64,000 nucleotides of DNA from Poriferisodalis sp965214215 (lineage in GTDB: Bacteria > Actinomycetota > Acidimicrobiia > Acidimicrobiales > Poriferisodalaceae). The position numbers and the translations under genes are program-made. Numbering within the stretch: position 1 is the stretch's first letter; each line of letters opens with the position of its first letter. Below the pieces are notes generated by a model. That model was not told the origin of the DNA. It made no database searches and saw nothing but the letters and a program-made list of their open reading frames with translations. Of the stretch, positions 1 through 8,293 are shown piece after piece. The stretch spans positions 248,001-312,000 of the forward strand of contig NZ_CBDCBD010000002.1 of assembly GCF_965214215.1 (NCBI RefSeq), written 5' to 3'.

Positions 1-1478
1 AGGTTCTCCTGCGGGCCGCGTGACTCCACCACCGCGTTCAGCCCGTCCTGCCAGTCCTGCGGATCGTCGCCGCCGGCCAGCGCGCCGGCTCCGAGAAGCT
101 GCTTCATCTGGTGGGCGGTGTCGCCGGTCTGGCTCGAATGCGCCTCGTCCACAATGATCGCGTAGCGCCGAGACGCAAGGCTCTGCGCCCACTCCGCGGC
201 CTGAGCGCCCTCAGCTTCGCTGGCTGTGTCCGGGGAGTCCGCGCCGGCGATGCGCATCAGGCCGCCCATCACGAACGGGAACTTCTGCAACGTCGTGATG
301 ACGATCTTGGTGTCGTCCACCAGCGCTCGGGCAAGCTGAGCGGAGTCCTCGTCGATGGCCTGCACCACCCCTTGGGTGTGCTCGATCTGGGTGATTGCGT
401 CCTGCAGCTGCGCATCGAGCACGCGCCGGTCGGTGATCACCACCACGCAGTCGAACACCTTGTCGTCACCGGCGGTGTGCAGGCTGGAAAGGCGATGAGC
501 CAGCCACGAGATCGAGTTGGTCTTGCCGCTGCCCGCCGAGTGCTGCACCAGATAGTTGTTGCCCGCTCCCTCGGTGCGGGCGGCGTCCACCATCAGGCTC
601 ACCGAGTCCAGTTGGTGATATCGGGGAAAGACCAGCGTCTCGCGCTTGACCGTGCGAGTGCCCGTCGCGTCGACGACCTTCTCCTCGCGGCGCTCGGTGA
701 ACATGAACGAACCGATGATCTCCAAGAACCGGTCCCGCTCCAGCACCTCACCCCAGAAATATCCCGTCCTGTGACCCGACGGATGAGCAGGGTTGCCCGC
801 ACCGCAGCGCACCTCGCCCGGGTGGCTGCCCCGGTTGAACGGCAAGAACCGCGTCTCGCCCTTCGCGAGCCGCGTCGTCATGTGCACCTCGTCAGGGTCC
901 GCTGCGAAATGCACCAGCGCCCGCTTGCCGAAGCGGAACAACGGCGCCGCCGGCTCACGATCGGAGCGGTACTGAGCGGTCGCGTCCTTCCACGTCTGGC
1001 CCGTCGTCGGGTTCTTCAGCTCGCATGTCGCCACCGGCACGCCGTTGAGCGCAAGCAGCAGGTCAACCGTGTCGTTCTTGCCCGGATGACAGCGAGCCTG
1101 CCGGGTCGCCGTCAACTCGTTCGCCCCGAACAGTGCCAGCGCGTCGGGGTTCAGCCCGTGGGCAGGCTTGAAGTACGCGAGCCGGAATGTCTTGCCCACG
1201 AACTTGAAGCCATGACGCAGCACCTCCAATGTGCCCTTCAGATCAAGCTCCTTGCAGAGCCGTTCCAGCAGCCGCGGCACAACCTCCGCGCCCTGAGACT
1301 TCTCGGCCTGCTCCCACAACTCCGGCTGCGTCGCCCGCACGAACGAGACCACACGCTCGGAGAACAGCGCCCGATCCACATCCCACTCCGAGGCATCAAC
1401 CGAGATCCAGCCGACCCGGCCCAGCATCGACTCCACCGTCGACTCGAACGCTCGTTCCGACGTCTGCTCAGGAGGCAC
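1..1478 (-). CDS. hsdR: Type I restriction enzyme, R (endonuclease/translocase) subunit, 3' end beyond window
   Basis: This is the motor and nuclease subunit of a type I restriction-modification complex, which cleaves unmodified DNA after ATP-driven translocation. The frame is open from a GTG at 1478 to the window edge (492 codons), so the C-terminus is missing. An N-terminal nuclease domain shows D139 and the E153-L-K155 pair of a PD-(D/E)xK site. A helicase Walker A (SAGSGKT) and a DEAH box (VDEAH) follow in order, as in HsdR. The GTG overlaps the hsdS stop by 11 nt and a TAA in its own frame lies directly upstream, so translation is probably coupled to hsdS. The family call is firm; the exact start is less so because no clear ribosome binding site is visible beside the G tract. 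Confidence 0.95.
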   Translation of the reverse strand, partial: MPPEQTSERAFESTVESMLGRVGWISVDASEWDVDRALFSERVVSFVRATQPELWEQAEKSQGAEVVPRLLERLCKELDLKGTLEVLRHGFKFVGKTFRLAYFKPAHGLNPDALALFGANELTATRQARCHPGKNDTVDLLLALNGVPVATCELKNPTTGQTWKDATAQYRSDREPAAPLFRFGKRALVHFAADPDEVHMTTRLAKGETRFLPFNRGSHPGEVRCGAGNPAHPSGHRTGYFWGEVLERDRFLEIIGSFMFTERREEKVVDATGTRTVKRETLVFPRYHQLDSVSLMVDAARTEGAGNNYLVQHSAGSGKTNSISWLAHRLSSLHTAGDDKVFDCVVVITDRRVLDAQLQDAITQIEHTQGVVQAIDEDSAQLARALVDDTKIVITTLQKFPFVMGGLMRIAGADSPDTASEAEGAQAAEWAQSLASRRYAIIVDEAHSSQTGDTAHQMKQLLGAGALAGGDDPQDWQDGLNAVVESRGPQEN

Positions 1479-2886
1479 TTACCCCCCCCCCCCCCGCATC
1501 TGACGCCGCGACATCCCGGACATCGACCTTGCCCGTCACCGCCGCCGAGAGCAGCGCCGAGCGGTACTCCCGGAGGCGTTCGATTGACAACTCGGCCTTC
1601 TCGCGCAGGACGTCGATGCGGTGGGACTGCGAATCGAGATAGGCCGCGATGACTTCTTGCTCGTCGTGCGGTGGCACGGCCAGCACCACGTCTTCAACTG
1701 AGGCGTTGAGCAGTCCGTATCTCGTGACTCCTGATGCAGATACCTGGAGTTGGCGATTCACCGCCTCGGACTGCACCGCGCGATACACGAAGCGTGAGTC
1801 CAAGTGCCGAGTCGATTTGATGATCCCAAGGTGATAGCCGCACACGAAGTCGTCTGCACTCTCGACGACGAGCGCTGGCACGCCGATATCACGCCAGTCC
1901 TCGGAGTCTTTGGTGATGAGCACGTCACCAGGTTGGAGCCTGAACCGAGCAATCTCCCTCGGCGTTGCAGTGGCACGCATGAAGTCGCCGTCGCTGGAGC
2001 GGATCACTCCCCTGTAGTAGACGTCCGTGTAGTTGCAGAGCCTGACGGGCAACTCACCGTCGATGGATGTCTTGTCAACATTGCTTGTGCGATAGCTGGC
2101 AACGTGCTTGAGGCGATGAACTTCCCAATGCTCCGGCACCTCCCCGAGCCACTCCACCCTCGAGTCTTTCAGCGCTGGCTCCGGGTCCAACCCGGCCGCC
2201 TCCGCAGCCTCGGGCGGCAGCCCCTTCGTCACCACCCGCGTGACCAACGCCGTCCGGTACTCGTCGAGCCGCTCGATGAGCGACTCCTGCAACGTGATCA
2301 GCCTGTCGATGCGGGCGGTATCGCGGTCAAGGTGCGCTGCGATGGCGCGCTGTTCGTCAAGGGGCGGCAGCGGAAGCACGGCACTCTCGACAGACGCGTT
2401 GGGTATCCCGTATCGAGTAACGCCAGTCGCCGCGACTTGCAGCTGCTTGTTCACACCGTCGGACAGCAGCGCGCGGAACAGGTAACCAGAGTCGATCTCC
2501 GCACCGGCGCGAACGATGCCGAGGTGGTAACCACACACGAAGTCGTCGGAGGAGTCCTCGACCAGCGCTGGTACTCCGATGTCGCGCCAGTCCTCTGAGT
2601 CCTTCGTGATGATCACATCGCCGGGCCGAAGCCCGAATCGCTCCACCTCGTGACCAGTCGCCGTCGCAGCCATGTACTCGCCATCAGCAGCGCGAATTCG
2701 TTCGCTGTAGTAGACGTCGGTGTAGTTGCAGAGCCGGACAGGGATCTCGTCGGCTTTGGACTTCTTGTCAACGCTGCTGGTCCGGTAGGAAACCAGCCGA
2801 TGCAACGGCGTGGTGCGCCAATGCGATGGCAGGTCTCCCAACCACTCGCATCCAGAGTCGCAGTAGGTCTGATAGCGCCGCGTCAT
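1468..2886 (-). CDS. hsdS: Type I restriction-modification specificity subunit with duplicated recognition domain
   Basis: HsdS determines the DNA target of the type I complex. The 472-residue protein has the usual plan of two target-recognition domains (TRDs), each followed by a helical spacer, here at about residues 33-186 and 264-417. The two halves align without gaps at an offset of 231 residues, and I count 103 identities in 155 positions (for example PVRLCNYTDVYY and KDSEDWRDIGVPAL occur in both). TRDs within one HsdS usually differ, so a symmetric bipartite target is predicted. The gene lies about 190 bp after the HEPN-like gene and overlaps hsdR. The C-terminus is written by the 14-G tract. 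The family call is firm. Confidence 0.95.
   Translation of the reverse strand: MTRRYQTYCDSGCEWLGDLPSHWRTTPLHRLVSYRTSSVDKKSKADEIPVRLCNYTDVYYSERIRAADGEYMAATATGHEVERFGLRPGDVIITKDSEDWRDIGVPALVEDSSDDFVCGYHLGIVRAGAEIDSGYLFRALLSDGVNKQLQVAATGVTRYGIPNASVESAVLPLPPLDEQRAIAAHLDRDTARIDRLITLQESLIERLDEYRTALVTRVVTKGLPPEAAEAAGLDPEPALKDSRVEWLGEVPEHWEVHRLKHVASYRTSNVDKTSIDGELPVRLCNYTDVYYRGVIRSSDGDFMRATATPREIARFRLQPGDVLITKDSEDWRDIGVPALVVESADDFVCGYHLGIIKSTRHLDSRFVYRAVQSEAVNRQLQVSASGVTRYGLLNASVEDVVLAVPPHDEQEVIAAYLDSQSHRIDVLREKAELSIERLREYRSALLSAAVTGKVDVRDVAASDAGGGGVSAS
1482..1495. repeat. 14-nt C/G homopolymer at the hsdS-hsdR junction
   Basis: Fourteen consecutive C on the + strand (G on the coding strand) encode the Gly run near the C-terminus of HsdS. 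With 14 G, HsdS ends four residues later at a TGA (1468-1470). With 13 or 16 G it would stop at the TAA directly before the hsdR GTG. With 15 G it would run on for about 80 codons in a frame that is not hsdR. This is the form of a slipped-strand contingency tract, but homopolymers are also typical sequencing-error sites. Confidence 0.9.
1633..2097 (-). repeat. Second copy of the duplicated TRD coding segment in hsdS
   Basis: Codons 264-418 of hsdS. It pairs with codons 33-187 (2326-2790). The repeat is clear at protein level and more diverged at nucleotide level, so it is an old or selected duplication rather than a fresh one. Confidence 0.8.
2326..2790 (-). repeat. First copy of the duplicated TRD coding segment in hsdS
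   Basis: Codons 33-187 of hsdS, matching codons 264-418 without gaps at about two-thirds identity by hand alignment. Confidence 0.8.
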
Positions 2887-3075
2887 ACCACCGCCATCTC
2901 GAATGGATGCCGTACCGTCAACGCGGCAGCCGGGCTCCTAGATCGGATGGCAGGAGCGTGATGCTCTTCACCAGCACTTCGCGGATGCCTACAGGCACCC
3001 ATCAGGGCTCGCAAGCGGCTGGGCACCATCAAGCCACCGGTCATCCGGGCCCCAAATCTGCTGGCGGAATTACGC

Positions 3076-3684
3076 TCACGACGATCGCGAAATGAGCTTC
3101 GGGCGGCCCCACGGGAACAGCATCTCTTCGGCGCACTGCTCGAACCCCGAGCGAACTTTGGGGTCAAGCTGCGTGAACGTGCGTGCTGCTTCCGCAAGCT
3201 CGTCCTCCGGGATGTCCCAAACCTCAAAGCAAGCCCGGCTGAGTTGATCTGCACTGGCAGCAAGAGCGAGGTCGTAGACCATGCGCAGCGTGACCCACGC
3301 GGTGGCATATGCATTCTCGAGCCAGTGCTGGGTGATCTCGATGGCCTTCAATTCCCCGTGCTCGCCGCCCCACAGACGACCATCGTCGTCGAGGTCGGCA
3401 TGGGCAAGGCAGTTTCGATTGTCCACGCACCTCTTGATCCATTCGAGAGCCTTGTCGGTGTGGACGAACTCGTTCACACCCGGATCGCGGCACCACTCTT
3501 GGCACCGGTGCCTCAGTTGACCGGCGGTGAGCTGCGTCCAGTCCCCGTCTGCGAATATCGGCAAGGTGTTCCTCAGCAGGCTCTCCACGCCGTACTGGAT
3601 CTTCCAGAATCGGCCGACCATCTGCCAGATCGGCTCAAGCGGAGGCCATTCCGCCGCCGATTCCGCTTGATCCACGACGGCCAT
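3076..3684 (-). CDS. HEPN-like protein inside the hsd operon (putative RNase toxin)
   Basis: A 202-residue, mainly helical, soluble protein with no named family that I can assign with certainty. Residues 90-95 read R-N-C-L-A-H, which fits the RX4-6H active-site motif of HEPN ribonucleases, placed at the end of a predicted helix as in that fold. It lies between a DUF2283 gene (94 bp upstream) and hsdS (about 190 bp downstream), all on the same strand. HEPN proteins are common as toxins and as accessory effectors in restriction loci, so an RNase role in defence is a reasonable inference. The ATG at 3684 is the first start in the frame. Confidence 0.6.
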   Translation of the reverse strand: MAVVDQAESAAEWPPLEPIWQMVGRFWKIQYGVESLLRNTLPIFADGDWTQLTAGQLRHRCQEWCRDPGVNEFVHTDKALEWIKRCVDNRNCLAHADLDDDGRLWGGEHGELKAIEITQHWLENAYATAWVTLRMVYDLALAASADQLSRACFEVWDIPEDELAEAARTFTQLDPKVRSGFEQCAEEMLFPWGRPKLISRSS

Positions 3685-3778
3685 CCTATTTCGTCCGCTT
3701 GGGGAATTGAGCGCCTGAATCAGCGCAGCGACAGCATCAGCGCGGCCACACGAGACCGGCGCTGCGGCGGGCCCGCTG

Positions 3779-3979
3779 CTACGCGGTTTCGGACTGAGAC
3801 GCGTCGAGGTTGAGGTCGGCTGATCTCGACGACACGTTCAGCATCTCGATGCCGACTACCTGCTCGGCACAGTTGAAATCCAGGATGACGCCGGGCGCTA
3901 CCTCCAATGTGTCCACGACCGCTGACTCGTCGAGCCGGAAGTACAGGGCGTCGTCTTCCTTGTTGAATCGCAGCCTCAT
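3779..3979 (-). CDS. DUF2283 family protein
   Basis: A 66-residue protein with the DUF2283 pattern: an N-terminal strand around D-x-A-L-Y-F-R-L, then a glycine-bearing 'VAPGVILDFN' turn and a 'VVGIEMLN' strand. The function of the family is unknown. Members often sit next to small toxin-like genes (for example DUF4258), so an antitoxin-like role for the neighbouring HEPN protein is possible but unproven. It lies 26 bp downstream of the DUF2335 gene on the same strand. A competing frame over the same bases gives an arginine-rich product and is a shadow. Confidence 0.75.
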   Translation of the reverse strand: MRLRFNKEDDALYFRLDESAVVDTLEVAPGVILDFNCAEQVVGIEMLNVSSRSADLNLDASQSETA

Positions 3980-4005
3980 CGTTCACGTTGCGCTCTTCCG
4001 ATGAA

Positions 4006-4407
4006 TCATGGCGAAGAGGTGTCCCGGCGGCCGATGACGAACAGGGCTACGAGCGCAACCATGTCAATCGACCCAAGCACCGCACCCTCGACAGCGTGGC
4101 CGTCACGGATGAGCCACACCGAGGCCGCCAAGAACAGGACGGCAATAGCAAAACCGGCAACCAGCCCCATGGCAGAACGGCGAGCCCGCTCCGCATCCAT
4201 TCGGTGCCGGTGGGCCCGCTCAGCATCGGCTGCGTCGACAATCCGAAGTACCAGTTCCGGACTGATGTCACCGTATGCCGCGAGGTCTTCGGGCGTAGGC
4301 AAGGGGCCGATGCGATAAGCGGCCGCATAGCGCTCCACCGAGACCTGGCCTGCTCGCATGGGCTCCCGCCCGTCGCTGTCGGCCGCGGCAGGCAGGTCGT
4401 CGGACAT
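4006..4407 (-). CDS. DUF2335 family membrane protein
   Basis: About 133 residues from the ATG at 4407. The N-terminal half has the DUF2335 hallmark: L-P-x-P-x-D-L-A-x-Y, then a segment on S-P-E-L-V-L-R-I and an H-R-x-x-x-E-x-x-R helix. Two hydrophobic helices near the C-terminus are probably membrane-spanning. The ATG shares one base with the stop of the preceding small gene (TGATG), which argues for this start and for translational coupling. Function is unknown; presence inside an hsd operon is the only clue. A longer frame from 4473 would overlap the upstream gene and is less likely. Confidence 0.75.
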   Translation of the reverse strand: MSDDLPAAADSDGREPMRAGQVSVERYAAAYRIGPLPTPEDLAAYGDISPELVLRIVDAADAERAHRHRMDAERARRSAMGLVAGFAIAVLFLAASVWLIRDGHAVEGAVLGSIDMVALVALFVIGRRDTSSP

Positions 4408-4658
4408 CACGACGTCGGGTGCTTGACCGGAGGCTGGCCCATGGCCCGCCGCATGTCGTTGCCTACAGCCCACCAGTCCGCCTCGAGCCGGCTGGCATCG
4501 GACGGGTGGCGCGTCGTCGTGATGCCTCGTCGGCCGAGCCTGCCCCCGAAGTCAAAGATGAGGGCTGCGCCGTGCAAGAAATCCCTGAGTGGCGAGCGGC
4601 GGGTGCCGCCCTCCTGCTCGGTCAGCGATGCCCGGCGATCGGAGAACGTCTCGCTCAC
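4407..4658 (-). CDS. Small protein of unknown function between hsdM and DUF2335
   Basis: An 83-residue product from a GTG at 4658 with a strong ribosome binding site (GGGAGG, 7 nt before the GTG). The stop overlaps the DUF2335 ATG by one base. The sequence is charged, with a central hydrophobic patch around ALIFDFGGRLG and a conserved-looking 'ADWWAVGNDMRRAM' tail. I do not recognise a family. The tight coupling suggests that it works with the DUF2335 membrane protein. An in-frame ATG at 4685 exists but lacks a binding site. Confidence 0.6.
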   Translation of the reverse strand: MSETFSDRRASLTEQEGGTRRSPLRDFLHGAALIFDFGGRLGRRGITTTRHPSDASRLEADWWAVGNDMRRAMGQPPVKHPTS

Positions 4659-4718
4659 GGTCGTTCCTCCCGGCAGTCGTGGCAATCAAGTCTGACGGTA
4701 TCGCGTAGCCCAGCCGCT

Positions 4719-6827
4719 TCACGAAGTGACCTCGGCGAGCAGTTGTGCGATTTCGGTTTCGAGGGTCCGCAGGTCGGCTTCGATGACTTCGAGCGGGCGA
4801 GGCGGTTCGTAGACGTAGAAGTGGCGATTGAGAGGGATCTCGTAGCCGATCTTCGTCCTGTCATGGTCGACCCAGGCGTCGGGGACGTGCGGGAAGACCT
4901 CGCGCTCCATGTAGTCGTCGATGTCCTCGCCGAGCGGGACGATCTCGGTGTCTCGCAGACCGGTGTCGGGCTCGGGGTTGCCATGGCGGTCTTCACAGAC
5001 GGCGGCCCCGGGGTCGCGTTCGCTGAGCGCGGCGAGGACGGCGTTGCGCTCGGGTGCGGACAGCTTGACGCTGTGCGCCTCGGCGGCGGCTCGCAGCCGT
5101 GCGGTGAATTCGTCGCGGTTCGTGATGGTCACGCCGTCGGTGGTCTCGGCGAGGGTTGCGAGCGTGTCGCGGATGGCTTGCTGGCGCTTCAGCCCGTCGG
5201 CGACTTCGGCGTCGTGAGCCTTCCCTTCACGCTTCTTGCTCTTGGCGAGGTTGACGAACGCACGCTCACCTTCGATGCGAGCGATGCGCTCGGAGGTGGC
5301 GGCGAAGTTCAGCCGCAGCGGCCGCTCGACGGTGATCTTGCGGTACCCGAAATCGGAGTCGTCGAAGACCTTGCTCACGACTCTCGGCCGAGTGCGCGGC
5401 TCATGGGTGACGGGGTCTTCGTCGGTGACGTCGCGTGTCTCGCCGTCGGTGAAGCTGCCGTGGATGCGGGTCAGGTCGTCGATCTGGTCGGGCGAGAGTT
5501 CTTTTCGCTTGTTGCCGAGGCTGCGGCGCATCTTGACGTAGAACTCGCGGCCGTCGATCAACTGCACTTTGCCTCGGCGGTGATCTTCCTTGCGGTTCGT
5601 CAGCACCCAGATGTAGGTGGAGATGCCGGTGTTGTAGAAGAGCTGGTCGGGCAGGGCGACGATGGCTTCGAGCCAGTCGTTTTCGATGATCCACTGGCGG
5701 ATGCTGCTCTCGCCGCTGCCCGCGTCGCCGGTGAACAGCGGCGACCCGTTGAACACGATCGCTATGCGGCTGCCCCCGGTGCCGTCGGATGCGACGGGTG
5801 CCATCTTCGACAGCATGTGCTGGAGGAACAACAGCGAACCGTCGTTGATGCGCGGCAGGCCCGCCCCGAAGCGGCCCTGGAAACCGAGCGTGTCGCGTTC
5901 TTGCTTGATGGCCTGCTGCTGCTGTTTCCACTCGACCCCGAATGGCGGGTTGGCCAACATGTAATCGAACGTCCAGCGCGAGTCGTCCGAGCGCCGCTTG
6001 AAGCCGTCATCGGTGAACGAGTCGCCCAGCCTGATGTTGTCGGCGTCGGCGCCCTTGATGAGCATGTCCGAGCGGCACACCGCCCATGACTCGTTGTTGA
6101 TGTCCTGGCCAAACAGGAACGGCCGCGCCTCGGCGTTGTGGCTGCGCAGGAAGTCCTCCGCGACGCTGAGCATTCCGCCGGTGCCACAGGCAGGGTCATA
6201 GATGGTCTTGACGACATTGGCCTTGCCCAGGTCAGGCTCGGGCGACAGCAACAGGCTGACCATCAGCCGGATCACCTCGCGGGGCGTGAAATGCTCCCCG
6301 GCCTCCTCGTTGGACTGCTCCGCGCCGATGCGGATCAACTCCTCGAACACGTAGCCCATCTGCATGTTGTCCACACGCTCAGGCGACAGGTCGAGGTTCG
6401 CGAACCGCTGGATCACCTGGAACAGCCGCTGGCGCTCGGTGAGGCGGTCGACCTGGGTGCCGAAGTCGAAGCTGGCCATGATGTCTCGCACGTTCGGCGA
6501 GTACGCCGCGATGTAGGCGTTGAGGTTCGCTGCGATCTGGTCGGGGTCGTCGAGCAGCCGGGCGAAGTCGAACGGCGAGGTGTTGTAGAACGGCCGCTGC
6601 GCCGCAGCCGAAACAAGCTGGTGACGCACGTTCTCGGACTGGCGGGCATGCACCCTTGCCGCAGCGAGCACGTCGTCCTTGGTGTCAGCAAGCACGCAGT
6701 CGAAACGGCGCAGCACCGTCAGCGGCAGGATCACCTTGCGGTACTCGTTGCGCTTGTAGGGGCCGCGCAGCAGATTGCAGATGTCCCAGATGAAATTCGC
6801 CAACTCGCCGTGAGTCTGTGCGTTCAC
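4719..6827 (-). CDS. hsdM: Type I restriction-modification DNA methyltransferase subunit
   Basis: HsdM methylates adenine in the target sequence and, with HsdS, forms the modification enzyme. The 702-residue protein has the N-terminal helical HsdM region (1-150), the SAM-binding motif DPACGTGG at 211-218 and the N6-adenine catalytic motif NPPF at 293-296. It is longer than the commonest HsdM (about 500 residues); the extra C-terminal part (from about 480) is helical and charged. The GTG start at 6827 has GGAGG 6 nt upstream. It is the first gene of the minus-strand operon and is separated from hsdS by four small genes, an unusual arrangement. The family call is firm. Confidence 0.97.
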   Translation of the reverse strand: MNAQTHGELANFIWDICNLLRGPYKRNEYRKVILPLTVLRRFDCVLADTKDDVLAAARVHARQSENVRHQLVSAAAQRPFYNTSPFDFARLLDDPDQIAANLNAYIAAYSPNVRDIMASFDFGTQVDRLTERQRLFQVIQRFANLDLSPERVDNMQMGYVFEELIRIGAEQSNEEAGEHFTPREVIRLMVSLLLSPEPDLGKANVVKTIYDPACGTGGMLSVAEDFLRSHNAEARPFLFGQDINNESWAVCRSDMLIKGADADNIRLGDSFTDDGFKRRSDDSRWTFDYMLANPPFGVEWKQQQQAIKQERDTLGFQGRFGAGLPRINDGSLLFLQHMLSKMAPVASDGTGGSRIAIVFNGSPLFTGDAGSGESSIRQWIIENDWLEAIVALPDQLFYNTGISTYIWVLTNRKEDHRRGKVQLIDGREFYVKMRRSLGNKRKELSPDQIDDLTRIHGSFTDGETRDVTDEDPVTHEPRTRPRVVSKVFDDSDFGYRKITVERPLRLNFAATSERIARIEGERAFVNLAKSKKREGKAHDAEVADGLKRQQAIRDTLATLAETTDGVTITNRDEFTARLRAAAEAHSVKLSAPERNAVLAALSERDPGAAVCEDRHGNPEPDTGLRDTEIVPLGEDIDDYMEREVFPHVPDAWVDHDRTKIGYEIPLNRHFYVYEPPRPLEVIEADLRTLETEIAQLLAEVTS

Positions 6828-6969
6828 TCGATCCTCCGGCCGCGCCGCTGGGGCATGGGCTGGCCTAGCCCGTCGGCGACTGTAGTGAGGGGAACTTCAA
6901 TCGGACAGGGTGTCACCGCATTCAGGAACTGATCCCCGTCAGCTTCAGTCCGCCGGTTCGGCACATCAG

Positions 6970-6975
6970 TACGCT
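6970..6975 (+). promoter_or_regulatory. -10 box TACGCT for the ATPase gene (leaderless type)
   Basis: A TANNNT hexamer 7 nt before the ATG at 6983. The spacing places the transcription start at or next to the start codon, as in eleven other genes in this window. No clear -35 element is seen. Confidence 0.45.
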
Positions 6976-6982
6976 TGTGGCT

Positions 6983-8290
6983 ATGGCTGCCACGCTGGTG
7001 CAACTGAGGCTGCCAGCGTTCAAGAGCCTGCGGAAGGCCCATGTCCGTCTCGGGCCACTGACACTGCTTGTCGGTCGCAATGGCAGCGGCAAGTCGAACG
7101 TCATCGACGCTGCTGCGGTGCTGTCTGCCCTTGCGAGCGGCATGACCGTCCGAGATGCGCTCGATGGCGGTCGTGACGGGCCACTGGTGCGAGGCGGATC
7201 CGAAGGGTGCGCGCCAGTCGGCGAAGACGTCTTCAATATCGGCTGTGCTGCCAAAATCGACGACAAGATCTACTACTTGGCCGTCGCCATCTCCGTTCGG
7301 CCAAGCGTGCAGATCGTGCGAGAGCGGCTCTGGACGCAGCGCCGCGGCGGCCCGCGCCACGGTGAAGTGCAAGACCTGCTCAAGACTGATGCGCCCCGGA
7401 AGGATTCGGGTGACATCGATGCCCGCTGGGACAACCGTAAGCAGGGTCCAAACCCATTAGTGACATTTCGGGCGACGCAACTACTGACGACACAGGTGGC
7501 CACTCGAGTGCCCGCGACATCGCAGGCGGGTCGGCACATTCACAGTGTCGCCGAACACATGCTCGCAGCCCTTCGCGGGATCTTCATTCTCGACCCCATT
7601 CCGCAGCAGATGCGCGAGTACGTTCCCGAGAAGGACACTCGCCTTCGCAGGAACGCCGAGAACCTCTCCGCAGTACTCGCGAGCCTGATGCGCGATGACG
7701 GAGCACGTCGGGCCTTGTTCGAGATGACGCGGTCCCTCTCCGAGGCTCAAGTTGCTGATCTGGGCGTCGTCAGCAGCGATCTCGGGGATGTGATGACGAC
7801 AATTCACGAACGGATCGGCGATGCATCGTATCCCATCCCTGCGCGCCTCATGAGCGACGGCACCCTGCGTTTTCTCGCCATTGCAGCGGCACTGCTCGAG
7901 GCTCGACCTGTCGACGATGAGTCGGCAGGCTCGGGACCGGATTCTCGACTGCTGGTAGTCGAAGAGCTTGAGAACGGCTTGCACCCGTCGCAAGTCGATT
8001 TGCTGCTAGGCCGCCTCAAGTCGGCCGCTCGGACTGGGGCGCGGACCTTGGCGACGACTCACAGCCCTGCCATTCTCGATGCGTTGGAGGGCGAAGATCA
8101 CGAAGGAGTCATTGTCTGCAGCCGCGATTCGGATGGGTGGACGCAGTCCACGCGTCTCACCGACTTTTCTGACTACTTCGAGGTGATCGGCGGTGGGCCG
8201 CTGGGAACTTCGGCAATTCGGGATCGACTGCGACCGCGTGAACACATGCCAGCGCAGCAACGTTCGCTCGTCGATGTACTTGGGCTCTGA
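6983..8290 (+). CDS. ABC/AAA-type ATPase (AAA_21-like), putative defence protein
   Basis: A 435-residue soluble ATPase of the SMC/RecF/OLD-like group. Walker A GRNGSGKS is at 31-38, an ABC-signature-like SDGT at 291, Walker B with double glutamate (LLVVEE) at 323-328, and the switch histidine in THSPAIL at 360. This layout matches single-chain AAA_21 ATPases found in anti-phage and abortive-infection loci, including 'R-linked' ORFs beside hsd operons. It is divergent from hsdM and is followed after 3 nt by a PIN-fold gene, so the two probably form one ATPase-nuclease unit. An upstream in-frame GTG at 6977 is possible. Specific function is unknown. Confidence 0.85.
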   Translation: MAATLVQLRLPAFKSLRKAHVRLGPLTLLVGRNGSGKSNVIDAAAVLSALASGMTVRDALDGGRDGPLVRGGSEGCAPVGEDVFNIGCAAKIDDKIYYLAVAISVRPSVQIVRERLWTQRRGGPRHGEVQDLLKTDAPRKDSGDIDARWDNRKQGPNPLVTFRATQLLTTQVATRVPATSQAGRHIHSVAEHMLAALRGIFILDPIPQQMREYVPEKDTRLRRNAENLSAVLASLMRDDGARRALFEMTRSLSEAQVADLGVVSSDLGDVMTTIHERIGDASYPIPARLMSDGTLRFLAIAAALLEARPVDDESAGSGPDSRLLVVEELENGLHPSQVDLLLGRLKSAARTGARTLATTHSPAILDALEGEDHEGVIVCSRDSDGWTQSTRLTDFSDYFEVIGGGPLGTSAIRDRLRPREHMPAQQRSLVDVLGL

Positions 8291-8293
8291 TCG

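Noticed and set aside
111..1652. A 513-codon open frame on the + strand
   Set aside because: It lies opposite hsdR, which has clear nuclease and helicase motifs; the product is Arg/His-rich and compositional only.
2887..3075. Short protein-like frames between the HEPN-like gene and hsdS, for example a GTG frame with VGIREVLVKSITLLPSDLG
   Set aside because: Frames are broken by stops and match nothing I know; possibly gene debris, but unsupported.
4419..6089. A 556-codon open frame on the + strand opposite hsdM
   Set aside because: It is a shadow of the methyltransferase gene and starts within the small unknown gene; no domain is recognisable.
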